DNA of 64,000 nt from Candidatus Gastranaerophilales bacterium (lineage in GTDB: Bacteria; Cyanobacteriota; Vampirovibrionia; Gastranaerophilales; Gastranaerophilaceae), in the NCBI GenBank assembly GCA_028693235.1, contig JAQUVW010000001.1, positions 62,001 to 126,000 of the forward strand. Reading direction: 5' to 3'. A model generated the notes under the pieces. That model had not been told where the DNA came from. It saw nothing but the letters and a program-made list of their open reading frames with translations, and did not search any database. Positions 1-8,527 of the stretch are shown piece after piece. The position numbers and the translations under genes are program-made. Every line of letters begins with the position of its first letter. Within the stretch, counting starts at the first letter, position 1.

Positions 1-698
1 GCAACTGCTGTTAATGCAAAAATACCAGGAGCTGCAAGGTACATAATCCAATCTGTAACCTTCATCGTGGCGGCAAAAATGGATTCAAAGAATGAAACTA
101 CAGGTCTGTTAATTTCGCCCACTTTTGCAAGAGCGATAGCAAATACCAAAACAAAGAATATAATCGGAATCATATCGCCTTTAGATAGTGATTCTAATGG
201 GTTTTGAGGTATTAAATTCAAGAATATTTGAGAAATATTGCCACGTTGCTCTGTAATAGCGTGGTGAACTTGAGCTTGAATTTCAACCGCAGAAGTTTGG
301 TTGATATAATGTTGAGCACCGATGCCAGGTTTGATACCTATAGCGAGAATTGCACCCAAAACAGCTGCTAAGACAGTGATTATACCATAGTATAAAATCA
401 TCTTAGAGCCGAATTTGCCTAATTGTTTGTTGTCGCCGATGCTTGAAATCCCAACAATAATAGCACTAAATACTAACGGAATAACGACCATCTGAATTAA
501 TCTAATGAATGCTTGACCGATAAATGTTAAAACGCTTAATAAAACACTAATCATGTGATTATTAATTTCACCCGTTACCGAGCGGTGGGAGTGTATAATT
601 ATACCTAAAATTATACCGGCAATCAGCCCGAAGAAAATGTGTCCGTTTCGCTTAATGCCTAGTCCCAAGGCGATTAGCACCTGCATATGTAATTTCAT
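1..698 (-). CDS. Dicarboxylate/amino acid:cation symporter (partial)
   Basis: Reading the minus strand from the ATG at 698 gives 232 codons that run off the left edge, so the C-terminal part is missing. The product starts MKLHMQVLIALGLGI and has hydrophobic helices alternating with loops; the segment FIRLIQMVVIPLVFSAII followed by VGISSIGD is the typical early region of the sodium/dicarboxylate (SDF, DAACS) symporter family, as in GltP, GltT and TcyP. These inner-membrane proteins import glutamate, aspartate, dicarboxylates or cystine with Na+ or H+. The start at 698 is favoured over the in-frame ATG at 686 because AGAGG lies about seven bases upstream. The substrate-deciding C-terminal half is not visible, so the substrate cannot be named. 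Confidence 0.9.
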   Translation of the reverse strand, partial: MKLHMQVLIALGLGIKRNGHIFFGLIAGIILGIIIHSHRSVTGEINNHMISVLLSVLTFIGQAFIRLIQMVVIPLVFSAIIVGISSIGDNKQLGKFGSKMILYYGIITVLAAVLGAILAIGIKPGIGAQHYINQTSAVEIQAQVHHAITEQRGNISQIFLNLIPQNPLESLSKGDMIPIIFFVLVFAIALAKVGEINRPVVSFFESIFAATMKVTDWIMYLAAPGIFALTAV

Positions 699-867
699 AA
701 AATACCTCTTTAATTTTTTCTACTTTACAGCAAAATCCATTGTACTATTTTTTTCAAATTTAGACAACAATACAAACAATGGATTTTTTGTTTTTCGTTC
801 ACAGAAATTAAATTTTGTACTAATATATATATTATAAATTATAGAAGACAGTTGTAGGTTTTTAATT

Positions 868-2262
868 ATGTTAGGTGACAAAAACAAGAGATTTCATTTT
901 ATAGCAATTGGCGGAGTCGGTATGAGCGGGCTTGCTAAATACCTTTTGCAAGAGGGGTACAAGGTTTCAGGTTCAGATGTTTCTGATAGTAAATATGTTG
1001 CTCAGGTTAGGGATTTGGGTGCTATTGTCAGCATTGGGCATAAGGCTCATAATGTCGATGGGGCAGATGTTGTTATTGCCAGTACTGCAATAAAAGCTGA
1101 CAATGTAGAAATACAGCGTGCAAAAGAACTTAATATTCCCGTTATTCACAGGTCTGATTTATTGCAGTCAATTGCGAAAGTATTTTCGGAGAACCCGAAG
1201 TCTAATTTTATGGGCTTTTCTGGTACTCACGGCAAAACTACAACAAGCGGTTTATGCTCTTATTTGCTTGAAAAAGCCGGATTAAAACCATCATTTGTTG
1301 TCGGCGGAATTATTCCTGAACTTCACACAAATGCTCAATTTGCTTCGCATGATTATTTTGCAGCAGAATTAGATGAGTCTGATGGCACAATTCTTAAGTA
1401 CCAACCTGATACAAGTGTTATCAATAATCTTGAACTTGACCATGTCGATTTCTATAAAAATGGATTTGAAGATTTGTTGAATACTTTTTCAACTTACTTA
1501 AATAATTTAAAACCTAACGCAAAAGTGATTATAAATACGGATTGCGAGGGCAATCTTGAGTTAATGAAACGAAATCCCAATAAAAAATATATTACATTCG
1601 GACTCAAAAATGCGGATTATGTCGCAGAAAATATTAAATTTATTGGCTTTGGCTCTGAATTTAATGTGAACAAAAATGGAAAAATTATCACTACAATCAA
1701 ACTTTCGGTTCCCGGATATCATAATGTTTATAACTCATTAGCAGTTTTCATAGCTTTATATGAAGCAGGTATCTGCCCTGAAAAATTCGTTAAACACTTC
1801 GAAACTTTTTCGGGTATGGGAAGACGCTTCCAAAAAAGTGCTGAATTTGGCGGAATAACAGTTGTTGACGATTATGCTCACCACCCGAGTGAAATCAAAG
1901 CTACGCTGACTGCGTTAAAAGAAATAAAAGGACACCGCATTGTCGCTGTTTTTCAACCACACAGATATTCAAGATTTATAGGGCTTTGGGACGAATTTTT
2001 AAATGCTTTTGACTCAATCGACAAATTAATTGTCGTTGATGTTTTCGCTGCGTCTGAAAAACCACTTACAGAAGCTGATCCTGCAAAATTTGTAAAACAA
2101 ATCTGCCACAAAGATGCGGTCTATATCTCCGGCAAAATGGACGAAGCGGCTAAAAAAATATTGCCACTATTGAAGCCATCTGATATAGTTTTAACATTGG
2201 GTGCGGGCGATGTTACGAAAATCGGACCTCTTATGAATGAAATCTATAATCGGGGCAATTAA
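868..2262 (+). CDS. murC: UDP-N-acetylmuramate--L-alanine ligase
   Basis: MurC adds the first amino acid (L-Ala) to UDP-MurNAc using ATP in the cytoplasmic stage of peptidoglycan synthesis. The 464-residue product has the N-terminal nucleotide-sugar Rossmann motif (GVGMSGLAKYL, residues about 16-26), the Mur-ligase ATP loop GTHGKTTT (about 119-126), the central LELDHVD motif and the C-terminal VVDDYAHHPSE motif, all in the usual order and at normal length. It opens a mur operon: its stop codon shares a base with the start of murB (TAATG). A TATAAA-like element lies in the 169-base gap upstream, which would serve as the operon promoter. Confidence 0.97.
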   Translation: MLGDKNKRFHFIAIGGVGMSGLAKYLLQEGYKVSGSDVSDSKYVAQVRDLGAIVSIGHKAHNVDGADVVIASTAIKADNVEIQRAKELNIPVIHRSDLLQSIAKVFSENPKSNFMGFSGTHGKTTTSGLCSYLLEKAGLKPSFVVGGIIPELHTNAQFASHDYFAAELDESDGTILKYQPDTSVINNLELDHVDFYKNGFEDLLNTFSTYLNNLKPNAKVIINTDCEGNLELMKRNPNKKYITFGLKNADYVAENIKFIGFGSEFNVNKNGKIITTIKLSVPGYHNVYNSLAVFIALYEAGICPEKFVKHFETFSGMGRRFQKSAEFGGITVVDDYAHHPSEIKATLTALKEIKGHRIVAVFQPHRYSRFIGLWDEFLNAFDSIDKLIVVDVFAASEKPLTEADPAKFVKQICHKDAVYISGKMDEAAKKILPLLKPSDIVLTLGAGDVTKIGPLMNEIYNRGN

Positions 2263-3191
2263 TGATGGATATTGAAACTCAAAAGGACTATGACATAAAG
2301 CTTCACACCACTTTTAAAATCGGTGGTCCGGCTAAAAATGTTTATTTCCCGAAAACGGTTCAAGAACTTGTCTTTTTGCTCAAAAAAAATCCGAATTCAA
2401 TTGTCTTGGGAAGCTGCTCTAATATTATAGTTTCATCAGATGGCGTAGAAGAAGATGTCATTATAACTTCAAAACTTTCAGATTTTTTATTTTCGGGAAA
2501 TTCTATAAAAGTTTCCTGTGGCACAAGAGCACCATTGCTTTCAAAAGAATGTTTGGCTCAAAATCTTTCCGGTTTTGAATTTATGATTGGTTTCCCGGGG
2601 TCAATGGGCGGAATGGTCAATATGAATGCGTCTGCTCATTCGCAGGCTGTTTCTGATAAATTTGTGAGTGCAAAAGTTTTTGACAGAAATTCTAAACAGA
2701 TATTGAATCTTTCAAAAAATGATATGATGTTTGATTATAGGACATCAATTTTGGCGAAAAAACCTTATGTACTTTTAGAGGCTGTCTTTGACTTGCAGCC
2801 GAAAGAAAAAGCCGAAATTGAAGAGTTAATGCAACGAAACCTTGAGTTTAGAAAATTGCATCAACCATCTTTGAAATTGCCAAATGTAGGAAGTATTTTT
2901 AAAAATCCTGAAAATGATTCAGCTGGCAGGCTTTTGGATTTGTCAGGGGCCAAAGAACTTTCCTTTGGTGGGGCAAAAGTGTGGGAAAATCACGCAAACT
3001 TCATTGTAAATGTATCAAATGCGACTTCTCACGATATAATTAATTTAATGTATAAAATGTATTCTCTTGTCAAAGAAAAATATACAATCGAGTTAAAATC
3101 AGAAGTGAAATTTATAGGTAAAACGGATATAGAAGAAGATAAATTATGGCAAAAATTAACAGGAAAAAATATTCAGACGATACAAAAATAG
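2262..3191 (+). CDS. murB: UDP-N-acetylenolpyruvoylglucosamine reductase
   Basis: MurB reduces the enolpyruvyl group of UDP-GlcNAc-enolpyruvate with NADPH and bound FAD, giving UDP-MurNAc. The 309-residue protein shows an FAD-binding N-terminal half (TTFKIGGPAKNVYFP and LGSCSNIIVS), the GFPGSMGGMVNMNA loop, and GSIFKNP holding the catalytic serine, followed by the AGRLLDLSGAKEL and HANFIVN motifs of the type II (short) MurB. The ATG overlaps the murC stop by one base, and the 3' end overlaps ddl by 46 bases, so translation of the three genes is probably coupled. A second ATG at 2265 is an equally possible start. Confidence 0.96.
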   Translation: MMDIETQKDYDIKLHTTFKIGGPAKNVYFPKTVQELVFLLKKNPNSIVLGSCSNIIVSSDGVEEDVIITSKLSDFLFSGNSIKVSCGTRAPLLSKECLAQNLSGFEFMIGFPGSMGGMVNMNASAHSQAVSDKFVSAKVFDRNSKQILNLSKNDMMFDYRTSILAKKPYVLLEAVFDLQPKEKAEIEELMQRNLEFRKLHQPSLKLPNVGSIFKNPENDSAGRLLDLSGAKELSFGGAKVWENHANFIVNVSNATSHDIINLMYKMYSLVKEKYTIELKSEVKFIGKTDIEEDKLWQKLTGKNIQTIQK

Positions 3192-4099
3192 CTGTATTAA
3201 ACGGCGGAATGTCCAGTGAACGTGAGGTTTCTTTACGTTCCGGTAAAAATGTGTTTGAAGCATTAAAAAGGCTCGGGTATAAAAATGTTGAGCTTGTTGA
3301 TGTTGATAAAAATGTTGCTCAAAAATTACAAGAAGGAAATTTTAAAGTAGCTTTTAATGCTCTTCACGGAAAATACGGCGAAGACGGTTGTATCCAAGGG
3401 CTTTTAGAATTGTTGGGTATCGAATATACGGGTTGCGGTGTTTTTTCAAGTGCAGCGTGTATGAATAAGCAAAATACCAAAAATATATTGAAAAATTTCC
3501 CGAATATCCCTTTGATAAAATCAGTTTTCATCAGACAAAATGAAAATGTAAAAGAAAAAGTCCAAGGATTGAATTATCCAATGATGATAAAACCTGTCTC
3601 TGAAGGTTCAAGTATTGGTATGTATAAGGTTGAAACACCTGCTCAACTTGAAGAATTTTTCAACAAGGCATTATCTTGCAAGCAAGATATTATGATAGAA
3701 GAATATTTAGTCGGTGTTTGTGCGACAGTTGGCGTTCTTGATGATGAGGACAAAACTTTTGCGACTGAAATCTTGGAAATCAGGCCGAAAACAGAATGGT
3801 ATGACTATGAGTCAAAATATACAGCAGGAATGACCGAGTTTATACTCCCTGCGGAATTGACTGATGACATGACAAAAAGAGTCAAAGAAATTGCTGTAAA
3901 AGCTCACAGAGCTTGCTCTTGCTCGGGTGTTAGCAGAGTAGACTTTTTGATAGTTGACGATATTCCTTATGTTTTAGAAATCAACACAAGCCCGGGAATG
4001 ACCGATTTGAGCGACCTTCCTGCTCAGGCAAATGCAATGGGAATTACTTACGACGAACTTGTTTTGACAATTTTGAATAACGCAGGCTTAAACCGATAA
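3146..4099 (+). CDS. ddl: D-alanine--D-alanine ligase
   Basis: Ddl joins two D-Ala residues with ATP to make the dipeptide added by MurF. The 317-residue product carries the N-terminal GGMSSEREVSLRSG motif, the ATP-grasp region MIKPVSEGSSIGM, the substrate loop around EWYDYESKY, SGVSRVDF, and the C-terminal EINTSPGMT that holds the Mg-binding residues. The start at 3146 lies inside the 3' end of murB. It leaves only about 13 residues ahead of the conserved core, so it is reasonable although the ribosome site (AGAAGA) is weak. The order murC-murB-ddl-ftsQ is common in bacterial division and cell-wall clusters. Confidence 0.96.
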   Translation: MAKINRKKYSDDTKIAVLNGGMSSEREVSLRSGKNVFEALKRLGYKNVELVDVDKNVAQKLQEGNFKVAFNALHGKYGEDGCIQGLLELLGIEYTGCGVFSSAACMNKQNTKNILKNFPNIPLIKSVFIRQNENVKEKVQGLNYPMMIKPVSEGSSIGMYKVETPAQLEEFFNKALSCKQDIMIEEYLVGVCATVGVLDDEDKTFATEILEIRPKTEWYDYESKYTAGMTEFILPAELTDDMTKRVKEIAVKAHRACSCSGVSRVDFLIVDDIPYVLEINTSPGMTDLSDLPAQANAMGITYDELVLTILNNAGLNR

Positions 4100-4100
4100 G

Positions 4101-4985
4101 ATGGAACAAAACGATTCAATACAACGCAGAATAAAAGCTAATCAAATGCAACGTGAGGTGCGTCGCACTCAGCTTAAAGTTCGCAGAATTTTTGCAATTG
4201 TGCGTTTTTTGATTGTTTTGTGCTTGATATTTTTTACATACCGTTTGGTAAAATGTCATTATTGGTATGTCAACAAAGCTGCATTTAATTCACCTCAAAA
4301 TCAGTATTTGAAGATTGTAGGTAATGAAATTACGCCAGATTATAAAATTCTCGATGCGTTGAGAAAAATCCCTATTGAAAATCACCCCGTATATGTAATT
4401 GATACCGCCAAGATGGCAAAAGAAGTCATGAAAATAGATACGATAAAACGTGTTTATATCCGTAGGTTTTGGATGCCCGGAAGGTTTACTGTTATTGTCG
4501 ATGAGCGTAAGCCGCTTTTGATAATTTCGCCTAAAGAAAAAGTTCCTCCGATTGCATTTTTTACAGAAGAAGGTAAACTCATTGGCAGAGAATATCTTCC
4601 TTTGCGTAAATCATACAATACAACGCTCGTTTTAACCTATGGAACTCGTGGAGATGATTATCGTCATTGGGATTTGGCTAAAATAAAATTATTGGATAAA
4701 TTGTCAAAATCAGTAACTGCTTATTCAAAGGAAAAAGTTCTATATATAGACATGCGTAATCCTCGAGATGTTTATGTTCAAATACCTAGTGCGAAATTGC
4801 GATTGGGTGATTTGGATTATTCAGTATTTAAAAGAATTCAGTCAATCAGTTCAATTTTGCCGGAGGTTAAATCTTTCCAAAATAAGGTAAAATATGTCGA
4901 TTTGAGATGGGAAGAAACTAACTATTTAAAATTGAAATACAACACAAAAGAAGGCGACACACCCGCTGAGGTTATTGAAGATTAG
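4101..4985 (+). CDS. ftsQ: FtsQ/DivIB-family cell division protein
   Basis: The 294-residue product has the FtsQ layout: a basic cytoplasmic tail of about 30 residues, one membrane helix (residues about 31-50, FAIVRFLIVLCLIFFTY), and a mostly beta extracytoplasmic part. Residues about 72-150 resemble a POTRA domain (LKIVGNEITPD, then a helix and IKRVYIRRFWMPGRFTVIVDERKP), as in the family. FtsQ links early and late divisome proteins (FtsB/FtsL, FtsW/FtsI). The gene starts one base after ddl. Overall similarity to textbook FtsQ is low, so the call rests on topology, the POTRA-like pattern and its place after ddl. Confidence 0.8.
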   Translation: MEQNDSIQRRIKANQMQREVRRTQLKVRRIFAIVRFLIVLCLIFFTYRLVKCHYWYVNKAAFNSPQNQYLKIVGNEITPDYKILDALRKIPIENHPVYVIDTAKMAKEVMKIDTIKRVYIRRFWMPGRFTVIVDERKPLLIISPKEKVPPIAFFTEEGKLIGREYLPLRKSYNTTLVLTYGTRGDDYRHWDLAKIKLLDKLSKSVTAYSKEKVLYIDMRNPRDVYVQIPSAKLRLGDLDYSVFKRIQSISSILPEVKSFQNKVKYVDLRWEETNYLKLKYNTKEGDTPAEVIED

Positions 4986-5044
4986 TAAGGATGTTGCTAC
5001 TTTTTTTCTATGTAAAGATTGTTATTCTATAACTTTTGAGCCTA

Positions 5045-5072
5045 TTGCATAATATTTTTTATATTATATGAT
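5045..5072 (+). promoter_or_regulatory. Candidate promoter of the rpsE operon
   Basis: TTGCAT (5045-5050) and TATGAT (5067-5072) are separated by 16 bases. A transcript starting near 5080 would carry a leader of about 120 bases ahead of rpsE. The region is very AT-rich, so chance matches are possible. Confidence 0.4.
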
Positions 5073-5103
5073 AATAAGGTCAGAAAATTTAAAACTCCAT
5101 AAG

Positions 5104-5159
5104 AAACATGCTCTAGCAAATTGATGTAAATCAATAGCCCGATTGAGGTATGTTTTTTT
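5104..5159 (+). promoter_or_regulatory. Structured leader or terminator before rpsE
   Basis: AAACAT (5104-5109) pairs with ATGTTT (5150-5155), extended by G-C/G-U pairs between GCTC and GAGGT with one bulge. Inside lies a second hairpin, ATTGAT-GTAA-ATCAAT (5120-5135). The outer stem is followed by a run of eight T. This can be the terminator of the mur/ftsQ operon or, if transcription starts at about 5080, an attenuator of the ribosomal operon. The inner palindrome TTGAT-N4-ATCAA also equals the FNR consensus, an alternative DNA-level reading. Confidence 0.55.
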
Positions 5160-5202
5160 TATTACAAAAATATTAAAGTTACTAGATGAAAGGTAATTCA
5201 AA

Positions 5203-5751
5203 GTGGAAGAAACTAAAGAAACAAAAGTAAGATCTAAAAAAAGAAAAATTGAAACTAAAGAAGAAGCTCCGCAATCAGAATGGAAAGAACAAGTTATCCA
5301 AATCAGCAGAGTTACTAAAGTTGTAAAAGGTGGTAAAAAATTAAGTTTTAGAGCTATCGTAATTGTCGGTAATAAAAAAGGTCAAGTAGGCGTAGGTTGT
5401 GCTAAAGCAGCTGAAGTAATTATCGCTATCCAAAAAGCAGTAGCTGACGGAAGAAAAAATCTTGTATCAGTTCCTATCTTTAAAACCACAATTCCTCATC
5501 CGATTACAGGCGATTCAGGTGCTGGTAGCGTTATGCTAAGACCTGCTTCACAAGGTACAGGTGTTATCGCAGGTGGTGCTGTTCGTGCAGTTCTTGAACT
5601 TGCAGGTATCGAAAATATCTTGAGTAAATCTTTAGGCTCAAAATCTCCATTGAACGCTGCAAATGCTACAATGGAAGCTCTAAAGAACTTGAGAAACTTC
5701 TCAGATGTTGCTAAAAAACGTGGTATCACAGTAAAAGAAATGCTTAACTAA
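5203..5751 (+). CDS. rpsE: Small ribosomal subunit protein uS5
   Basis: S5 sits at the mRNA entry side of the 30S subunit and helps decoding fidelity. The 182-residue product has the S5 N-terminal dsRNA-binding-like domain ([37 protein letters not shown]) and the C-terminal domain ([35 protein letters not shown]). It starts with GTG at 5203 behind AAAGG at about 5187, and has a lysine-rich N-terminal extension of about 28 residues. In most genomes it follows rplR in the spc operon; here the upstream neighbours are mur genes, so this is the 5' end of a separated fragment. Confidence 0.98.
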   Translation: MEETKETKVRSKKRKIETKEEAPQSEWKEQVIQISRVTKVVKGGKKLSFRAIVIVGNKKGQVGVGCAKAAEVIIAIQKAVADGRKNLVSVPIFKTTIPHPITGDSGAGSVMLRPASQGTGVIAGGAVRAVLELAGIENILSKSLGSKSPLNAANATMEALKNLRNFSDVAKKRGITVKEMLN

Positions 5752-5766
5752 AAGGAAATATAAACA

Positions 5767-5955
5767 ATGGCTAATAAAACAGAAAAAATTCAAATTAAAT
5801 TGGTAAAAAGCTTAATCGGTTCCACTAAAAAACAAATTAGTGTTGCTAAAGGTTTAGGCTTGTCTAAAACAAATCAAGTGGTTGAACATTACGCATCTCC
5901 AACAATTTTGGGTATGGTTAATGCTATTCCTCACTTGGTTCAAATAGTTAAATAA
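5767..5955 (+). CDS. rpmD: Large ribosomal subunit protein uL30
   Basis: This 62-residue protein is L30 of the 50S subunit. IQIKLVKSLIGSTKKQISVAKGLGL followed by NQVVEH and GMVNAIPHLVQIV matches the short bacterial L30, which is typically 58-62 residues. It lies 15 bases after rpsE with AAAGGAAAT as ribosome site and is followed by rplO, the conserved order of this operon. Confidence 0.96.
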   Translation: MANKTEKIQIKLVKSLIGSTKKQISVAKGLGLSKTNQVVEHYASPTILGMVNAIPHLVQIVK

Positions 5956-5987
5956 CAACAAAAATATATAAGAAAGGTAATTATAAA

Positions 5988-6440
5988 ATGTCAGAAAGAA
6001 TAACTCTAGAAGATTTAAGACCTGCTGACGGTGCTACTTCTAAAACTAAAAGAGTAGGCAGAGGCAGAGCTTCAGGACACGGAAAAACTTCTTGTCGCGG
6101 TAATAACGGCGAAGGTCAAAGATCAGGCAGAAGCTCAAAAAGAGGATTTGAAGGCGGACAAATGCCGGGTTACAGACAAATGCCTAAATTGAAAGGCTTT
6201 ACTAACTTCAACGCTATTAAATACGCTGAAATTAATGTTTGTGACTTCGAAACTCTTGGTAAAGATGAAATTACACTTGAGGTTTTGAAAGAAATGGGCA
6301 AAGCTCATTCTTCAACAGAAGAATTGAGAGTTCTTGGTTGTGGCGATTTGACTAAAGCTGTTACTGTATCAGCTAGATATTTTACAGCTTCAGCTAAAGA
6401 AAAAATCGAAAAAGCAGGCGGAAAGGCTCAGTTAGTATAA
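5988..6440 (+). CDS. rplO: Large ribosomal subunit protein uL15
   Basis: L15 is a late-assembly 50S protein. The 150-residue product begins with the basic glycine-rich extension (KRVGRGRASGHGKTSCRG, SGRSSKRGFEGGQMPGYRQMPKLKGF) that threads into 23S rRNA and ends in the globular domain with the KIEKAGGKAQLV tail, as expected. The ribosome site is AGAAAGG. Its stop overlaps the secY start by one base (TAATG), so the two are probably translationally coupled. Confidence 0.98.
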   Translation: MSERITLEDLRPADGATSKTKRVGRGRASGHGKTSCRGNNGEGQRSGRSSKRGFEGGQMPGYRQMPKLKGFTNFNAIKYAEINVCDFETLGKDEITLEVLKEMGKAHSSTEELRVLGCGDLTKAVTVSARYFTASAKEKIEKAGGKAQLV

Positions 6441-7783
6441 TGCAACAACAAAAGATAAAACCACCATCAATGGATGAATTGGTATCTATGTTTAAGGTAT
6501 CGGGCATAAAAGAAAAATTAATTTTTACTTTGGTAATGATTGCTGTTTTCCGTTTGTGCATACAACTTCCTTTATTTGGTATAAATAATGAGTTGTTCTC
6601 AGCTTTGGCTAGAGATCAAAACATTATCGGGTTTTTAGATATGTTTTCAGGTGGTGCCTTAGGTAATTTATCAATAATTGCTTTGGGCATAGGACCTTAT
6701 ATCACATCTTCAATCATAATGCAGCTTTTGACTGTTGTTATTCCTCAGTTGGAGCAGTTGCAAAAAGAAGAAGGTGAAGCTGGCAGACGCAAGTTGTCAC
6801 AGTACACTAGATTGTTTACCGTTATTATTGCGGCAGTTCAATCTGTTGTGTTTTTGTTGTTTTTAACAAGAACTGCATCGGCTGCCATTATGCCTGAAGT
6901 AAATCATACTATGTTTTTGATTGGCTCAACTATAATTTTGACAGGTGGTTCTGTTTTTGTAATGTGGCTTGCAGAATTAATGACAGAAAAAGGTATCGGA
7001 AACGGTGCTTCAATGTTGATTTTCTGCGGTATCATTTCAAGAATCCCAGTCTATGCTGAACGTACAGGACAAATTGTTTCAGATAATCCTGCATTACAAC
7101 TTGGATTAGTTGTTTTGCTTGCGATTTTCTTTGCGACAATGGTTTTGATTGTCATAATGCACGAAGCTGCGAGAAAAGTTATTATTGTAAATCCGAGAAG
7201 ACAAGTCGGAAATAAGGTCTATGGCGGAATGAATACGTTTATCCCCTTCAAACTTAATCCTGGAGGTGTTATGCCTATCATCTTTGCAGTAGCGATTTTG
7301 TTATTCCCTACTACTGTGTTGAATATAGTAGGGCAGGCTAATTTACCGAACGGCGTTTTGAGTGATGTTATTACAAAACTTTCAATGTTATTCAATCCAT
7401 CAGGCTGGACTTACAATGCAATATACTTCTTTATGATTGTTGCTTTAACTTTCTTTTATGCGTCTATTATGCCTAATATGCAACCAAAAGAAATTGCAAA
7501 TAATTTGAAAAAGTATGGCTCATCAATTCCAGGTATAAAACCTGGCAGACCTACTTGTGAAGCGTTGGATAAAATTCTTAGCAGGGTTACATTTATTGGT
7601 GCTGTTGGATTAGGTGTTATTGCTTTAATACCGTCTTTAGCCAGCAATATTACCAATATCACAACTTTGCAAGGGCTGGGAGCTACATCTTTAATCATCA
7701 TGGTTGGGGTTGCTCTTGATTTTATCAATCAAATAAAAACCCATTTACTTGCAAGAAATTATGAAAGTTTTTTAAAAGAGTAA
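6440..7783 (+). CDS. secY: Preprotein translocase subunit SecY
   Basis: SecY forms the protein-conducting channel of the inner membrane with SecE and SecG. The 447-residue protein has ten hydrophobic segments. It carries the SecY signature FRLCIQLPLFGI, the plug region LDMFSGGALGNLSIIALGIGPYITSSIIMQLL, the MWLAELMTEKGIGNGASMLIF segment, and the cytoplasmic C5 loop NPRRQVGNKVYGG. The C-terminal region with GIKPGRPT and the last two helices is also present. It is the last gene before a strong terminator, so it ends the rpsE-rpmD-rplO-secY unit. Confidence 0.98.
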   Translation: MQQQKIKPPSMDELVSMFKVSGIKEKLIFTLVMIAVFRLCIQLPLFGINNELFSALARDQNIIGFLDMFSGGALGNLSIIALGIGPYITSSIIMQLLTVVIPQLEQLQKEEGEAGRRKLSQYTRLFTVIIAAVQSVVFLLFLTRTASAAIMPEVNHTMFLIGSTIILTGGSVFVMWLAELMTEKGIGNGASMLIFCGIISRIPVYAERTGQIVSDNPALQLGLVVLLAIFFATMVLIVIMHEAARKVIIVNPRRQVGNKVYGGMNTFIPFKLNPGGVMPIIFAVAILLFPTTVLNIVGQANLPNGVLSDVITKLSMLFNPSGWTYNAIYFFMIVALTFFYASIMPNMQPKEIANNLKKYGSSIPGIKPGRPTCEALDKILSRVTFIGAVGLGVIALIPSLASNITNITTLQGLGATSLIIMVGVALDFINQIKTHLLARNYESFLKE

Positions 7784-7803
7784 AGACATAAAAACAAAAT
7801 TAT

Positions 7804-7835
7804 AAGGTAAATGTCATAAGCATTTACCTTTTTTT
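7804..7835 (+). terminator. Rho-independent terminator after secY
   Basis: A perfect 10-base stem, AAGGTAAATG (7804-7813) and CATTTACCTT (7821-7830), with a 7-base loop is followed by a run of T. It separates secY from adk, which in many genomes are co-transcribed. A TATAAT at 7847-7852 just downstream probably starts the adk transcript. Confidence 0.85.
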
Positions 7836-7885
7836 CGTTCAAGTGGTATAATTATCCTGAATGTTACATTAAAAAGGATTTGTCT

Positions 7886-8527
7886 ATGAAAAAGGAATTA
7901 GTCTTTGTCGGACCTCCTGCCAGCGGAAAGGGTACTCAAACTGAGAAATTGGCTGCAGAAACAGGTCTTCCTCACGTTGATACTGGCTCTTTGTTGCGTA
8001 GTGCCATAAAATCGGGTTCTGAAATGGGCAAAATTGCAAATAGCTTTATTGAAAAAGGTAATCTTGTACCAACTGAGCTTGTCGCAAAAATAATTCAAGA
8101 AAGATTGGCTCAGAAGGATTGCGAAAAAGGCTTTATTTTAGACGGTTATCCAAGAAGCCTTGAGCAAGCTGAAGCTTTAGATTCTATATTGGAAAAGGGC
8201 TCAAAACTCAAAGTTATATATTTTGATATCCCTATTGATAACTTAGTTGAAAGAATTGTAAACAGACGTTCTTGTCCAAAATGTGGAGCTATTTTCAATA
8301 TTAAAACTATGAAGATGAAAGATATCAATAAATGTCAGGCATGTGGAGCCGATTTGGTTCAAAGAGCAGATGATACGGAAGAAATCGCTAAAGCAAGATT
8401 TGATACGTATTTCAAACAAACTGCTCCTTTGGTAGATTTTTATGAAAAAAGAGGCGAACTTATCAGATTAGATGCTCAAGGCTCAATTGATGAAGTTTAT
8501 ACAAAATTGAAAGAAGCGATAAAATAA
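7886..8527 (+). CDS. adk: Adenylate kinase
   Basis: Adk interconverts AMP + ATP and two ADP. The product has the P-loop GPPASGKGTQ at the N terminus, the AMP-binding region (TGSLLRSAI, GYPRSLEQA), and a long-form LID with four cysteines (CPKCGAIF and CQACG, about residues 129-155) that should bind zinc, as in Gram-positive and many thermophile enzymes. The ATG at 7886 is preferred over a TTG two codons earlier because AAAAAGGA lies seven bases before it. Length (213 residues) is normal. The gene overlaps map by one base. Confidence 0.97.
   Translation: MKKELVFVGPPASGKGTQTEKLAAETGLPHVDTGSLLRSAIKSGSEMGKIANSFIEKGNLVPTELVAKIIQERLAQKDCEKGFILDGYPRSLEQAEALDSILEKGSKLKVIYFDIPIDNLVERIVNRRSCPKCGAIFNIKTMKMKDINKCQACGADLVQRADDTEEIAKARFDTYFKQTAPLVDFYEKRGELIRLDAQGSIDEVYTKLKEAIK

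Noticed and set aside
637-837. Plus-strand frame near the left edge
   Set aside because: It lies opposite the start and upstream region of the symporter gene and has no ribosome site or protein-like motif.
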